This document shows positions 17,441 to 27,178 of a stretch of 64,000 nt of DNA, piece after piece. This DNA comes from BPGX01 sp035405785 (GTDB lineage Bacteria > Bacteroidota > Bacteroidia > B-17B0 > Aurantibacillaceae). The notes under the pieces were generated by a model. It did no database searches. It was given only the letters and a program-made list of their open reading frames with translations, and had not been told where the DNA came from. The translations under genes were made by a program, and so were the position numbers. Where the stretch lies: positions 1 to 64,000 of the forward strand of contig DAONJS010000007.1 of NCBI GenBank assembly GCA_035405785.1, given 5' to 3'. Each line of letters opens with the position of its first letter. Position 1 is the first letter of the stretch.

Positions 17441-18496
17441 TTAATCAATTTCAAGCAATGGAAGAACTTTTATAGATGAGGAATTAAAAACACAACTTGC
17501 CCATGAAAAACCTACACCAAATCCTGAAAACAGAAGTGTTGATGGTTGTGATAATTTATCTTTAAGTTGAGTTACTATAGTAAGTGGAATAGAAGCTGAA
17601 CTGGTATTTCCAAATTTATGAATAGAGTAGGGGACTTTTGAAATATCTACTTTCAATTTTTTTCTGATGGATTCATTCATTAAATAATTGGCTTGATGAA
17701 ATACAAAATAATCTATTTTATCAATTGAAATACCTGAATATTCAAGTAATTGATGGATGTTTGGTGAAACTTCTCTTAATGCAAAATTAAAAATATCTGC
17801 TCCGAGTAATTGCAAATGTCTTTTGCTTCGGATAATGCCCGGTTCTACTTCAACTTCTTCAAAAGTATCAGGTTGAATGTGATATCTGCTTCCACCGTGT
17901 GGAATTTTTATGGCTTCTTCACCGCTTCCATCACTTTGTAAATTAAAATAAATAAGTGATGTGTTATTTGAAAACTCTAATGCAGTAGCACTGCCCGCAT
18001 CTCCAAATAATGGATAAGTACTTTTATCTTTATAGCAAACAGAAAGTGTAGATTTATCACCGGCTAAAAGAATGGCTCTTTTAATTTGTCCAGATTGAAT
18101 CATTGAACCTAACACAAATAAACCATAAACATACCCGCTGCAACCAAGATTAATATCAAATGCAATTGTATTTTTTGAGAATCCTAAACGATGTTGTAAA
18201 ATAATGGAAGAAGCAGGAATAAAATAATCAGGCGATTGTGTTACAAAAATCAAAGCATCAATTGAATTTTTATCCCAGTTCAAATGTTCTAATAATTGCA
18301 TTGTAGAATGATAGCAAAGGTCAGCAGAAGTTAGGTGTGATGGTGCAACTCTTCTTTCAGATATGCCAACTGTTTTAATAAATAATTCCCTTTCTTGTTC
18401 AGAAATATATGTGTAATCTTTGGTATAATAAGTATTTTTTGGAACAGAAGCACTAATGGCCACAATGGATGTATTAGGGATACTTACAAGAGCCAT
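17441..18496 (-). CDS. 3-oxoacyl-ACP synthase III family protein (second of pair)
   Basis: This 351-residue thiolase-fold enzyme keeps the KASIII triad: Cys119 in NLGCSGYVYG, His267 in FHQAN, and Asn297 in FGNTSSASIP. KASIII enzymes start chains by condensing an acyl-CoA with malonyl-ACP; relatives act in polyketide, polysaccharide-acyl and signal synthesis. Its start overlaps the ACP stop by one base (TAATG), so the two are translationally coupled. It is clearly diverged from the other KASIII at 18764-19744, which suggests different substrates or a heterodimer. The genome's housekeeping fabH is expected elsewhere. Confidence 0.88.
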   Translation of the reverse strand: MALVSIPNTSIVAISASVPKNTYYTKDYTYISEQERELFIKTVGISERRVAPSHLTSADLCYHSTMQLLEHLNWDKNSIDALIFVTQSPDYFIPASSIILQHRLGFSKNTIAFDINLGCSGYVYGLFVLGSMIQSGQIKRAILLAGDKSTLSVCYKDKSTYPLFGDAGSATALEFSNNTSLIYFNLQSDGSGEEAIKIPHGGSRYHIQPDTFEEVEVEPGIIRSKRHLQLLGADIFNFALREVSPNIHQLLEYSGISIDKIDYFVFHQANYLMNESIRKKLKVDISKVPYSIHKFGNTSSASIPLTIVTQLKDKLSQPSTLLFSGFGVGFSWASCVFNSSSIKVLPLLEID

Positions 18497-18741
18497 TATG
18501 ATTTATTTTGAAGTTTAGATTGTATTGTATTATACAAATCCTGAATTGTACTTGTGCTTCTTAAATCCGATGCTGTTAATTCTACGCCAAAATTAGCATC
18601 TGCAAAAGCAATGATAATTAAAGCATGCATAGAACTCCAGTTTGGAATATCTCTGTAATTAGTTGATGGTTTAAGTGTTCCTGCAGGTAAATCTTCAAAT
18701 TCTTTTTCAAGTAATTTTATGAATTCATCTATGCTCATCAT
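18496..18741 (-). CDS. Acyl carrier protein
   Basis: This 81-residue acidic protein has the four-helix ACP pattern. The phosphopantetheine serine should be Ser37 in NWSSMHAL; the usual DSL reads SSM, so the aspartate before the serine is replaced. Downstream LTASDLRSTSTIQDL matches helix III. It lies between two KASIII genes and is coupled to the second, so it is probably a dedicated carrier for this small pathway, not the fatty-acid synthase ACP. Met1 and Met2 are both possible starts. Confidence 0.82.
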   Translation of the reverse strand: MMSIDEFIKLLEKEFEDLPAGTLKPSTNYRDIPNWSSMHALIIIAFADANFGVELTASDLRSTSTIQDLYNTIQSKLQNKS

Positions 18742-18763
18742 TTTAATTTTTTTTGGAAATATA

Positions 18764-19744
18764 CTAAAATTCTATCACACTCGCTCCAAGTGTATAACCA
18801 ATGCCAAATCCTGCGAGCAAAATCTTCATATTTCTTTTTAATTTATTTTCTTTTATCAATTGATGTAAGGCAATTGGAATGCTTGAAGCCACTGTATTTC
18901 CAGTATATTGAATATCATTAAAAAATTTTTCTTTAGGTATTTTTAATTTTTTTCTTAATACTTCCAACATAAAGGAATTGGCTTGATGAAACACTACAAA
19001 ATCAATTTCATCTAATGTTATTTTGTTTTTTTCTAAAGTTTGTTGAATAAGTGAAGGCACTTCTTTAATAGACATTAAAAAAATAGCAGTTCCGTCCATT
19101 TTCATTTTACCATCTGGTGGGTTATTATTGCTTAAGTAAGTAATATCAGCACGATTTCTTGTGCCGCTTCTTTCTACAATTAGTTTATCAAAACCGCTTC
19201 CGTCTGTTTTGAAAACAAATTGAATATCTTCATTTTTATCTGATTTTGAAATCCATGTAGCTGTTGCAGAATCACCAAAGATTGAAAGTAATTCTACATC
19301 ATTTTGATGAATTACATAAGAAGGTGTATCTCCTGTAATTAGTAAAATGTTTGAACAAATGTTGGCTTTTAATAAAGCATGGGCTACTGAAAGTCCATAC
19401 ATATAACCAGAACATCCATGAGGTAAATCAAGGCAATAACAATTATTTGAAAGTTGTAGGCGCTGTTGTAAAATAGCTGATGTATTAGGTGCTTTGTAAG
19501 AAAAACCATGACCAACTAAAAGCAAGCCATCAATTTTAGAGCGTAATTCTGGATTTTTATCTAGTAAATTTTTTGCGGCTTCAAAAGCCATATCTTCCAT
19601 AATAAAATCAGGATGAGTGTGTCTTCTTTCAAGAACTCCGGTTCTTTTAAAAATTTCTTCTTCTGAAATACCAAATTTATCGAATAAAAATTTGTTTGTT
19701 ATTTTATTTGGTGGAAGATAGCATGAAATTTCATTTATTTGCAT
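18764..19744 (-). CDS. 3-oxoacyl-ACP synthase III family protein (first of pair)
   Basis: This 326-residue KASIII-type enzyme has all three catalytic residues: Cys111 in PHGCSGYMYG, His253 in FHQAN, and Asn283 in YTGNTVASSIP. It heads the KASIII-ACP-KASIII-SDR unit, with 22 bases to the ACP. The unit could make a short 3-hydroxyacyl group on the carrier, as in clusters that acylate amino sugars, but no acyltransferase is next to it. Its -7 box (19770-19777) lies within the first codons of the divergent glycosyltransferase gene. Confidence 0.88.
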   Translation of the reverse strand: MQINEISCYLPPNKITNKFLFDKFGISEEEIFKRTGVLERRHTHPDFIMEDMAFEAAKNLLDKNPELRSKIDGLLLVGHGFSYKAPNTSAILQQRLQLSNNCYCLDLPHGCSGYMYGLSVAHALLKANICSNILLITGDTPSYVIHQNDVELLSIFGDSATATWISKSDKNEDIQFVFKTDGSGFDKLIVERSGTRNRADITYLSNNNPPDGKMKMDGTAIFLMSIKEVPSLIQQTLEKNKITLDEIDFVVFHQANSFMLEVLRKKLKIPKEKFFNDIQYTGNTVASSIPIALHQLIKENKLKRNMKILLAGFGIGYTLGASVIEF

Positions 19745-19760
19745 ACTTAAAATTTAAGTT

Positions 19761-21722
19761 GTGAAAAAACAAAGTTACGGAAAAATTTACTTACTATTCA
19801 TTGCCGTTGCATTTTTATTATATGGAAATACTATAAAGAATGACTTTGCTCTGGATGATGAATTCGTTGTAGCTGGTAAAGATAATATAGTTCAAAAAGG
19901 AATTAAAGCAATACCAAAAATTTTGAAAAGTTATCATGCCAAAGATGAAGCCGGAAACGAATATGAATATCGTCCAATGGTAAAAATTTCTTATGCACTG
20001 GAAATACAATTTTTTGGAAGTAATGTACATTTGCATCATTTTTTTAATGTATTATACTATGCTTTGTGTTTGATTGTTTTATTTAAGTTTTTGTTGTTAT
20101 TGTTTGAAAATTATACATTGCAAACTATAATATGGATGGTTATTTTATTTGCCTTTTTACCTGTTCATAGCGAAGTAGTAGCAAGTTTGAAAAACAGAGA
20201 TGTGCTATTAAGTTTTATTTTTTCAATGCTTACTTTAATATCATTTTTGAAATGGATGAAATCAAAAAAATATCTACACTTTGTTTCTGGGTTGATGTTT
20301 TTCTTTTTAGCATTATTAAGTAAGTTTGATGCTTTGCCTTTAATGGCTATCATTCCATTGATATATGTGCAAAAAAAATCTATTCAATTAAAGGACATTA
20401 CATCTTCAAAAATTATTCTAACTATCATTAGTTTGATTATAGGAATGTTTTTAATGTATGTATTTCTAAAAAAGGGACAAAAGTTAATTTTAGATCCTAC
20501 TACAAAACAAAGAGTTTTTACATATTTTGAAAATCCATTATATTTTGAAAAAAAATGGATATACCAAATTTTTACAATGTTTAATTCACTTGGATTTTAT
20601 TTGATTCTTTTAGTTGCTCCTTTCAAAATGTCTTGTTATTATGGTTACAATGTTATTGCTTTTGATAAAATTGATGTGTATGGATTATTAGGCATTCCAT
20701 TTATGATAATTTTAATTTATTTATTTTTCAAAGAGTTTAAGAAAAAATCTTTGTTGTGGTATGGTGTTATGTTTTTTGGAATTAGTATTTCAATGTTTTT
20801 AAATCTTGTTAAGCCCGCACCCGGTATAGTAGCAGATAGATTTTTATTTTTACCATCAGTAGGATGGAGTTTGATATTGATGTATTTATTGCAATGGTTA
20901 TTCAATAAGTATTTTTCAAAAGATAAAGCGACAAATTTTTTAAGTGTAGAGTGGTGGAATAAAAGGTATTCTTTTAGATGGTTGTTAATGTTGTATTTTC
21001 TTGCAGAATCAATTATTATATGGCAAAGAAATTATGAATGGAGATACAAATTGTATTTGTATGAAGCAGATGTAAAAAAATATCCGGAATCTGTGAAATT
21101 GCACATTTTATATGCCTCTCAAATTATAATTGAATATATGACAAATTCTGGAAAATTAAATCCTAATGAGATGTCAAAAAATTTAAGTATTGCTTTAGAT
21201 GAATTTAAAAAAGGACTCGAATTAGACAGCACTTGTGGAAGTTGCTATAATAATATTGCATTTTTGTATATGAATTGGATGAAAAACTATGAGGCAAGCA
21301 TTCCTTATTTATTAAAAGCATATCAATTAGATTCTACAAGAAAAGAATTATTATGTAATGTGGCAATAGCTTATTTGCAAACTAATAGAAATAAAGATAC
21401 TGTGGAATTATTTATCAGAAAATCTATAAAAAAAGATAAAGATAAAAATTATGAAATTCCTCATTCTGTGATGTTAGAGTATTGCAAGAGAGAAAAATTG
21501 TATGATAAAGGGATACTGTTTTTTAAAGAAGAATTAAGTTACAGACAACAATCAGAGTATTTGCGATTTGGTCTTGGAGAATTATATGTATTATCAGGAG
21601 ATACTTTAAATGCTATAAAAACTTATGAAGAATTATTGAATATCAATCCAAATTATCCGCAAGTTGGTAAATATCTTGGTCAATTAAAAGAAAAGTATTT
21701 TAAGAATAAAGAAAGAAAATAA
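19761..21722 (+). CDS. TMTC-like membrane glycosyltransferase with C-terminal TPR repeats
   Basis: This 653-residue protein has about ten membrane segments in its first ~420 residues and TPR repeats at the end (about 460-645; YNNIAFLYMNWMKNYEASIPYLLKA, GDTLNAIKTYEELL). The first loop carries an acidic motif, FALDDEFV, followed by YEYRPMVKISYALE, as in GT-C glycosyltransferases of the TMTC type that transfer mannose from a lipid carrier to Ser/Thr. Protein O-glycosylation is widespread in Bacteroidota, so a role there is plausible. The start is GTG, only 16 bases from the divergent KASIII start. Donor and acceptor are unknown. Confidence 0.75.
   Translation: MKKQSYGKIYLLFIAVAFLLYGNTIKNDFALDDEFVVAGKDNIVQKGIKAIPKILKSYHAKDEAGNEYEYRPMVKISYALEIQFFGSNVHLHHFFNVLYYALCLIVLFKFLLLLFENYTLQTIIWMVILFAFLPVHSEVVASLKNRDVLLSFIFSMLTLISFLKWMKSKKYLHFVSGLMFFFLALLSKFDALPLMAIIPLIYVQKKSIQLKDITSSKIILTIISLIIGMFLMYVFLKKGQKLILDPTTKQRVFTYFENPLYFEKKWIYQIFTMFNSLGFYLILLVAPFKMSCYYGYNVIAFDKIDVYGLLGIPFMIILIYLFFKEFKKKSLLWYGVMFFGISISMFLNLVKPAPGIVADRFLFLPSVGWSLILMYLLQWLFNKYFSKDKATNFLSVEWWNKRYSFRWLLMLYFLAESIIIWQRNYEWRYKLYLYEADVKKYPESVKLHILYASQIIIEYMTNSGKLNPNEMSKNLSIALDEFKKGLELDSTCGSCYNNIAFLYMNWMKNYEASIPYLLKAYQLDSTRKELLCNVAIAYLQTNRNKDTVELFIRKSIKKDKDKNYEIPHSVMLEYCKREKLYDKGILFFKEELSYRQQSEYLRFGLGELYVLSGDTLNAIKTYEELLNINPNYPQVGKYLGQLKEKYFKNKERK
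19770..19777 (-). promoter_or_regulatory. -7 box for the KASIII-ACP operon, inside the divergent gene
   Basis: TAACTTTG on the minus strand is an exact TAnnTTTG match, 25 bases before the ATG at 19744. It overlaps codons 4-6 of the divergent gene starting at 19761, so the two transcription units overlap at their 5' ends. Confidence 0.5.
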
Positions 21723-21797
21723 GGTTGTGCATTTTAAAATATGACAAAAGTCATAGTTTTATCGCTAGTTTGAAAATTATTTTGTCCCAAAAATTTT

Positions 21798-23165
21798 ATG
21801 CATACCATTATTGAACCTTTTAAAATTAAGGTTGTAGAACCTATTAAATTTACCACTGAAAAAGAAAGAAAAAACATTTTGAAGAAAGCGTATTACAATA
21901 CTTTTCAAATTGATTCAGAAAATGTTTTAATTGATTTGCTAACTGATAGTGGAACTTCTGCAATGAGTCAAAATCAATGGGCGGCGATGATGCAAGGCGA
22001 TGAATCTTATGCTGGTGCTAAAAGTTACAGGCGATTAGAAAAAGTGGTAAAAGAATTAACAGGAATGAATTATTTTTTTCCTACCCATCAGGGAAGGGCT
22101 GCTGAAAGAATTTTATATGGCGTATTATCAAAAAAGAAAAAGATATTTATTAGCAATACACATTTTGATACTACACGAGCAAATATTGAATATTCAGGTG
22201 GTACAGCCATTGATATACCATGTAAAGAAGCAAAAGATACAGATTCAGAATTTCCATTTAAAGGCAATATAGATTTAGAAAAATTAGAAGAACTTTTGAA
22301 AAAACATAAAAATAATGTAGGTGCTGTTATTTTGACTGTTACTAATAACAGTGGTGGAGGACAACCAGTGAGCATGAAAAATGCTAAAGAAGCATCGTAT
22401 TTGTGTAAAAAGTATCATACTTTATTTGTATTAGATTGCTGTAGAATTGCTGAAAATGCTTGGTTTATTAAAGAAAGAGAAAAAGGTTTTGAAAAAAAAT
22501 CTTATGAAGATATTGCTAAAGAAATGTTTAGATTAGCAGATGCAGCCGTGATGAGTGCTAAAAAAGATGGACTTGTAAATATGGGAGGTTTTTTGACATT
22601 AAATGATGGTAATTTAGCAGACGAATGTAAAAATTTATTGATTATTACTGAAGGTTTTACTACTTATGGAGGATTAAGTGGAAGAGATATGGAAGCATTG
22701 GCTGTTGGTTTAAAAGAAGTTTTTGATAAGGATTATTTGCAATACAGAATAAAAAGTACAGCATATTTAGGAGAGCATTTATTTAAGTTAGGAATTCCTG
22801 TAATGCGACCATTTGGAGGACATGCAATTTATGTAGATGCCAAAAGAATGTATGAACATATACCTTCCGAAAATTTTCCCGGTCAGGTTTTAGTTACAGA
22901 ACTTTATGAAAAAGGAGGTATTAGAAGTGTTGAAATTGGTTCTTTAATGTTTGGAAAAAAATTGAATGGAAAATTTATTCCTGCGAATTGGGAATTAGTA
23001 AGATTAGCAATTCCAAGAAGAGTATACACTCAAAGCCATATAGAATATATTATTGAAGTGTTTGAGAATCTTAAAAAGAAAAAAATAAATATCAAAGGAT
23101 ACAAAGTGATTTATGAACCACCATTTTTAAGACATTTTACATGCAAACTTCAACCCATTAAGTAA
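21798..23165 (+). CDS. tnaA: Tryptophanase (tryptophan indole-lyase)
   Basis: This 455-residue PLP enzyme splits tryptophan into indole, pyruvate and ammonia. It has the family blocks LLTDSGTSAMS, FPTHQGRAAER, the cofactor-binding LDCCRIAENAWFI, and the PLP lysine in SAKKDG (Lys256). Tyrosine phenol-lyase is the close alternative, but that enzyme uses an arginine in SMERG and a phenylalanine in LRFFT; here the same places read SVEIG (Ile380) and LRHFT (His446), as in tryptophanase. A -7-like TTATTTTG lies at 21777-21784. No tryptophan permease or TnaC-like leader is seen beside it. Confidence 0.9.
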   Translation: MHTIIEPFKIKVVEPIKFTTEKERKNILKKAYYNTFQIDSENVLIDLLTDSGTSAMSQNQWAAMMQGDESYAGAKSYRRLEKVVKELTGMNYFFPTHQGRAAERILYGVLSKKKKIFISNTHFDTTRANIEYSGGTAIDIPCKEAKDTDSEFPFKGNIDLEKLEELLKKHKNNVGAVILTVTNNSGGGQPVSMKNAKEASYLCKKYHTLFVLDCCRIAENAWFIKEREKGFEKKSYEDIAKEMFRLADAAVMSAKKDGLVNMGGFLTLNDGNLADECKNLLIITEGFTTYGGLSGRDMEALAVGLKEVFDKDYLQYRIKSTAYLGEHLFKLGIPVMRPFGGHAIYVDAKRMYEHIPSENFPGQVLVTELYEKGGIRSVEIGSLMFGKKLNGKFIPANWELVRLAIPRRVYTQSHIEYIIEVFENLKKKKINIKGYKVIYEPPFLRHFTCKLQPIK

Positions 23166-23168
23166 AAC

Positions 23169-23576
23169 TTATTGATTTAAATCTTGTTGTGGTTTAATAC
23201 ATTTAGATTTTTCAGGATCGTACTTGACAAAAAAGTTTAACCAGGTAATTCTTGAAACTCTAAAAGTCATTGGAGAAAGAATTAATACACTCACAAAAAA
23301 GAAAATTAAATAATTCAGCAATTCTGCTTCTATAAAATATGAGTTAATAGTAAATGTAACAATAAACCATCCTGCCATCCATGCATAACTTACATACATT
23401 GCACCATAGTAGTAGCCCGTTTCTTTTTCAAAAACTTCTCCACAACAAGGACATTCAGTGTTCATTTTGTCAAAGTTTTTCAAATCATAAGGATTATCAG
23501 TTTTAAAAACTTTTCCCTTATGACAACGAGGGCATCTGTTACCAAATGATGAATATAACAATTCCCACAATTTCAT
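23169..23576 (-). CDS. DUF983 family membrane protein
   Basis: This is a 135-residue protein of the DUF983 family. It has an N-terminal zinc-ribbon made of CPRCHKG and CPCCGE, the typical TGYYYGAMYVSY block, and two membrane segments, with the C-terminal RITWLNFFVKYDPEK. The family is of unknown function and is often found near heme-copper oxidase genes in other bacteria, which is not the case here. The ATG at 23576 is preferred to the upstream start because a perfect -7 box lies in that upstream stretch. Confidence 0.85.
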   Translation of the reverse strand: MKLWELLYSSFGNRCPRCHKGKVFKTDNPYDLKNFDKMNTECPCCGEVFEKETGYYYGAMYVSYAWMAGWFIVTFTINSYFIEAELLNYLIFFFVSVLILSPMTFRVSRITWLNFFVKYDPEKSKCIKPQQDLNQ

Positions 23577-23594
23577 AATGATAATTTTGTTCTG

Positions 23595-23602
23595 CAAATA
23601 TA
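23595..23602 (-). promoter_or_regulatory. -7 box that decides the DUF983 start
   Basis: TATATTTG on the minus strand matches TAnnTTTG exactly and lies 18 bases before the ATG at 23576. A longer reading frame would run through it. Confidence 0.55.
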
Positions 23603-23651
23603 CATACACATATACATATTTACATATAAAGTTATATCAATTTATATTATT

Positions 23652-26600
23652 TTAAGAAACGATATGTTCTGTGTTGGATTTTTCTTCCCAATTAATTCTG
23701 CTAAAATCTAATTTAACGCCTTTGATTTTTAATACCAATTGAAGAATAGCAATTAAAAATGGTACATATTTCAGGCCTTTTGGTAATTCAAAATAATCCA
23801 AAATAATATCTGATTTTCTTTTTATTCTTTCTGAAATAAGGAACATACAAGGCACTAAAATTAAAGTTAAGAATGTTCCAAATATCAAACCGAAAATCAT
23901 TGTCCAGCTTAATGGTCCCCAGAATATGTTGTTGTCTCCACCAAAATAAATGTGTGGTTCAAATGATTCAAATAATCCTAAAAAGTCAATATTCAACCCT
24001 ACAGCAAGTGGAATGAGACCTAAAATTGCTGCAGTGGCAGTAAGTACTACAGGAGTCATTCTTACATAACCTGCCTGATAAGCCGCAATCATTAAATCTT
24101 TTCCTTCTTTTAATGAATGTTCTGCAAATTCTATCAACAATATTCCATTTCTAACTACAATACCAGCTAATGCAAATAAACCAACACCAGTCATTACAAT
24201 ACTCATAGGTATTTTAAATATACCAAACCCAATTAAAACACCAATTACACTTAAAATAATTTCTGAAAGAATAATCGCCGTTTTTCCAATAGAATTAAAT
24301 TGTAATACTAATACTAATAATATCAGGCCAATAGATGCTAATAAAGCATTTCTTAAGAAGTTGATAGTTTCTGCCTGGTCTTCTTGTTCTCCGCCTACTT
24401 TTATGCTTACAGTGGATGGTGGCTGAATAGTTTTTAATACTTCTCTAATTTGTGCTACTATTTCGTTGGCGTTATAGCCCGCTTTCACATCAGATGATAA
24501 AGTAATAATTCTTTGTTTATTTTTATGTTTAATACCACCATAAGTATTGACATATCTGATATCTGCAAAAGCTGACAATGGAACACTTCTAATAATACCG
24601 CCCATGTTCATATCTCTAAAAGTAATTTTTAGATTTTTCAATGCTTCTATATCTTTTCTTTGTTCTGGTAAATAACGAATTTGAATAGGATATTCATCGT
24701 CTATATCTTTGAATTTAGAATATCTGTCAATTCCGTAAACAGCTTTACGAATTTCTAATGCTAATTGTGCTGTTGATAATCCTTCTCTGTTTAATTTTTC
24801 TCTATCAATATCTAACCATATTTCAGGTTTATTATCAATGAAATCGCTTTTTAATTCAACAATTCCAGGATTATTTAATGCATCAATTTTTGATTTTACA
24901 AGATTAGCGTAGTATTTAATTTCATTAAAGTCATCTCCTTGAATTTCTATTACAATTGGTTTTGCTAAAGGAGGTCCCATTTGTTCTTTAGAAACTACAA
25001 TTCTTGCATTAGGTATATTCCATTTTAAGTTTTGTAATTTTTCTAAATACATTGAAGTGCTTACACCATTTCTTTTTCCAAATTCTACAAAGTTGATGCT
25101 AATTTTTGCTTTATTTGGATAAGTGTTTTGGTCATTATCTCTTGGGTCAGTAACAGCAATTGCAACATTACTAATTACAGATTTTACAACAGGATTATTT
25201 TTTCCTAAAACAGAATCTACTTTTGCTGTTACAATTGAGGCAACTTTATCTGTGTATTCTGCTGCGGTGCCCTCAGGCAACTCAATATAAATATACATAT
25301 TATTGGGATCTCCACTCGGAAAAAATTCAACTTTTGGTTTGCGTATTGCAAAAAATATAATACTAAAAATGAATAGTGCTATTGTATACCATAGCATTTT
25401 TACTGGTCTTTGAAGTGCCCAGTGTAAAACTTTTCCATATAATTTTCTAAATGAAGGCCAGATATTTTCTTGCCATTTTTGAATTATTTTATATAGCCAT
25501 AATCTGTGAATTATTAAAAATACTCCCATTGTTAGAACGATATTACCTAATGCACGATTATGATTTAAGTAAGAAAAGATGGCTATTAAAAGATAAATTA
25601 TTAATTGCAACCAAGCATTGCGAGTGAGTTTTCCGTAATTTTTAAACTCTTCGTGATGTGGTTTCATAAAATCCACTGCAAATACAGGGTTAATAACATA
25701 AGCCACAAATAATGAAGCAAATAATGATATGATTAATGTAATGGGTAGAAAAATCATAAATTTACCAATCACACCAGTCCAGAATGCAAGTGGGACAAAA
25801 GGTGCAATGGTAGTAAGGGTACCACTTAATACAGGTAAAAATACTTCGCCAGCGGCTTTTTTTGCAGCAGTTACAATTGGCACTTTTCCATTATCAAAAA
25901 TTCGGTGCGTGTTTTCTATTACTACAATAGCATCATCTACTACAATACCTAATGCTAACAAAAATGCAAAGAGCACAATCATATTCATACTGTAACCAAG
26001 TGATGGCATCAGCAAGAATGCTATAAACATTGAAAGTGGAACAGATAAGGCCACAAACAGAGCGTTAGTTACACCCATAAAAAACATTAATATAAAAGTT
26101 ACTAAAAGAAAACCTATCACGATAGTATTGATTAAATCTTCTAATGTAATTTTAGTTCTGTCGGATTGGTCACCAGTTATAACAATATCTATATCTTTTG
26201 GAAATTCTGTAACTTTAAGTTTGTCAATAAGTTTGTAAATTTTTTCTGAAGCGGCAATTAAGTTTTCACCAGGCCTTTTAATAATTTGTAAAGTAATTAC
26301 ATTTTTCTTATTCATTTTGGCATAACTTTCCATATCTGCAATAGTATCTTTGATATCAGCAATATCTTTCAAATACATTTTTGCACCACTTTGTGAAGTG
26401 ATTAAGATATTTTTAATATCATCTACAGATTTAAATTCTTTTTTAATGTTAATGGTCATTTTTTGAGTACCAACGGGAACATTTCCAGCAGAAATAGTTA
26501 GGTTTTCAGATTGAATAGTTCTTTCAACATCTCCCATTGTAAGGTTAGATGCCTGCATTTTATACATATCTAAATTAATTTGAATTTCTCTTTCGGGGGC

Positions 26601-27155
26601 ACCAACCATTCGCACTTCAGTAATTTCTTTCATACTTTCTATTTCATCTTTCAAGCGGTCTGCGTATTTTTTCAGAGTTATCAAATCCATTGGACCTGCA
26701 ATGTTTATAAACATAATTGGTATATCTGAAAATGCAATTTCTTTTACATAGGGCTCTTTAGTTAAATCTGCGGGCAAATCAGTTCTTGCTTCATCCACTT
26801 TATCTTTTACATCTTGTCTTGCTTTATCTGGTTTGATGTCAGAATTAAATTCTACAATTATTAAAGAAACATCTTGTAATGATGTACTTGTAATCTTTTT
26901 AATACCGGGAATTGATTTTAATTTTTTTTCTAATGGCTTTGTGATAGTGTTTTCAATGTTTTCAGGTGAGTTGCCACCATAAATTGTTGTAATAATATAT
27001 TTAGGTAAAACGATGTCTGGAAAACTTTCTTTTGGTAATGAAATGTAGGTTAATATTCCTGCTACTGTAATGAATACAGTAAATATGTAAATAGCAATGC
27101 GATTATCTATTGCCCATGAACTGAGTTTGAACTCTTTGAATGGCTTGATGCTCAT
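23652..27155 (-). CDS. RND efflux pump, inner-membrane permease
   Basis: This 1167-residue protein is a proton-driven RND transporter of the AcrB/HAE1 type, the pump of a three-part efflux system. It has twelve core membrane segments, two large periplasmic loops, and the proton-relay aspartates in TM4 (ALGIVVDDAIVVIENTHR). It is longer than AcrB because of an extra ~60-residue stretch around residues 500-560 with added hydrophobic segments (WLQLIIYLLIAIFSYL), which I have seen described for many Bacteroidota pumps. It is last in the tetR-tolC-MFP-RND operon. The substrate cannot be read from sequence. Confidence 0.93.
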   Translation of the reverse strand: MSIKPFKEFKLSSWAIDNRIAIYIFTVFITVAGILTYISLPKESFPDIVLPKYIITTIYGGNSPENIENTITKPLEKKLKSIPGIKKITSTSLQDVSLIIVEFNSDIKPDKARQDVKDKVDEARTDLPADLTKEPYVKEIAFSDIPIMFINIAGPMDLITLKKYADRLKDEIESMKEITEVRMVGAPEREIQINLDMYKMQASNLTMGDVERTIQSENLTISAGNVPVGTQKMTINIKKEFKSVDDIKNILITSQSGAKMYLKDIADIKDTIADMESYAKMNKKNVITLQIIKRPGENLIAASEKIYKLIDKLKVTEFPKDIDIVITGDQSDRTKITLEDLINTIVIGFLLVTFILMFFMGVTNALFVALSVPLSMFIAFLLMPSLGYSMNMIVLFAFLLALGIVVDDAIVVIENTHRIFDNGKVPIVTAAKKAAGEVFLPVLSGTLTTIAPFVPLAFWTGVIGKFMIFLPITLIISLFASLFVAYVINPVFAVDFMKPHHEEFKNYGKLTRNAWLQLIIYLLIAIFSYLNHNRALGNIVLTMGVFLIIHRLWLYKIIQKWQENIWPSFRKLYGKVLHWALQRPVKMLWYTIALFIFSIIFFAIRKPKVEFFPSGDPNNMYIYIELPEGTAAEYTDKVASIVTAKVDSVLGKNNPVVKSVISNVAIAVTDPRDNDQNTYPNKAKISINFVEFGKRNGVSTSMYLEKLQNLKWNIPNARIVVSKEQMGPPLAKPIVIEIQGDDFNEIKYYANLVKSKIDALNNPGIVELKSDFIDNKPEIWLDIDREKLNREGLSTAQLALEIRKAVYGIDRYSKFKDIDDEYPIQIRYLPEQRKDIEALKNLKITFRDMNMGGIIRSVPLSAFADIRYVNTYGGIKHKNKQRIITLSSDVKAGYNANEIVAQIREVLKTIQPPSTVSIKVGGEQEDQAETINFLRNALLASIGLILLVLVLQFNSIGKTAIILSEIILSVIGVLIGFGIFKIPMSIVMTGVGLFALAGIVVRNGILLIEFAEHSLKEGKDLMIAAYQAGYVRMTPVVLTATAAILGLIPLAVGLNIDFLGLFESFEPHIYFGGDNNIFWGPLSWTMIFGLIFGTFLTLILVPCMFLISERIKRKSDIILDYFELPKGLKYVPFLIAILQLVLKIKGVKLDFSRINWEEKSNTEHIVS

Positions 27156-27178
27156 ATAAATATGTTTTTAGTTTGTTA

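Noticed and set aside
21798..23165. Tyrosine phenol-lyase
   Set aside because: The residues that bind the phenol ring in that enzyme (Arg in SMERG, Phe in LRFFT) are Ile and His here, as in tryptophanase.
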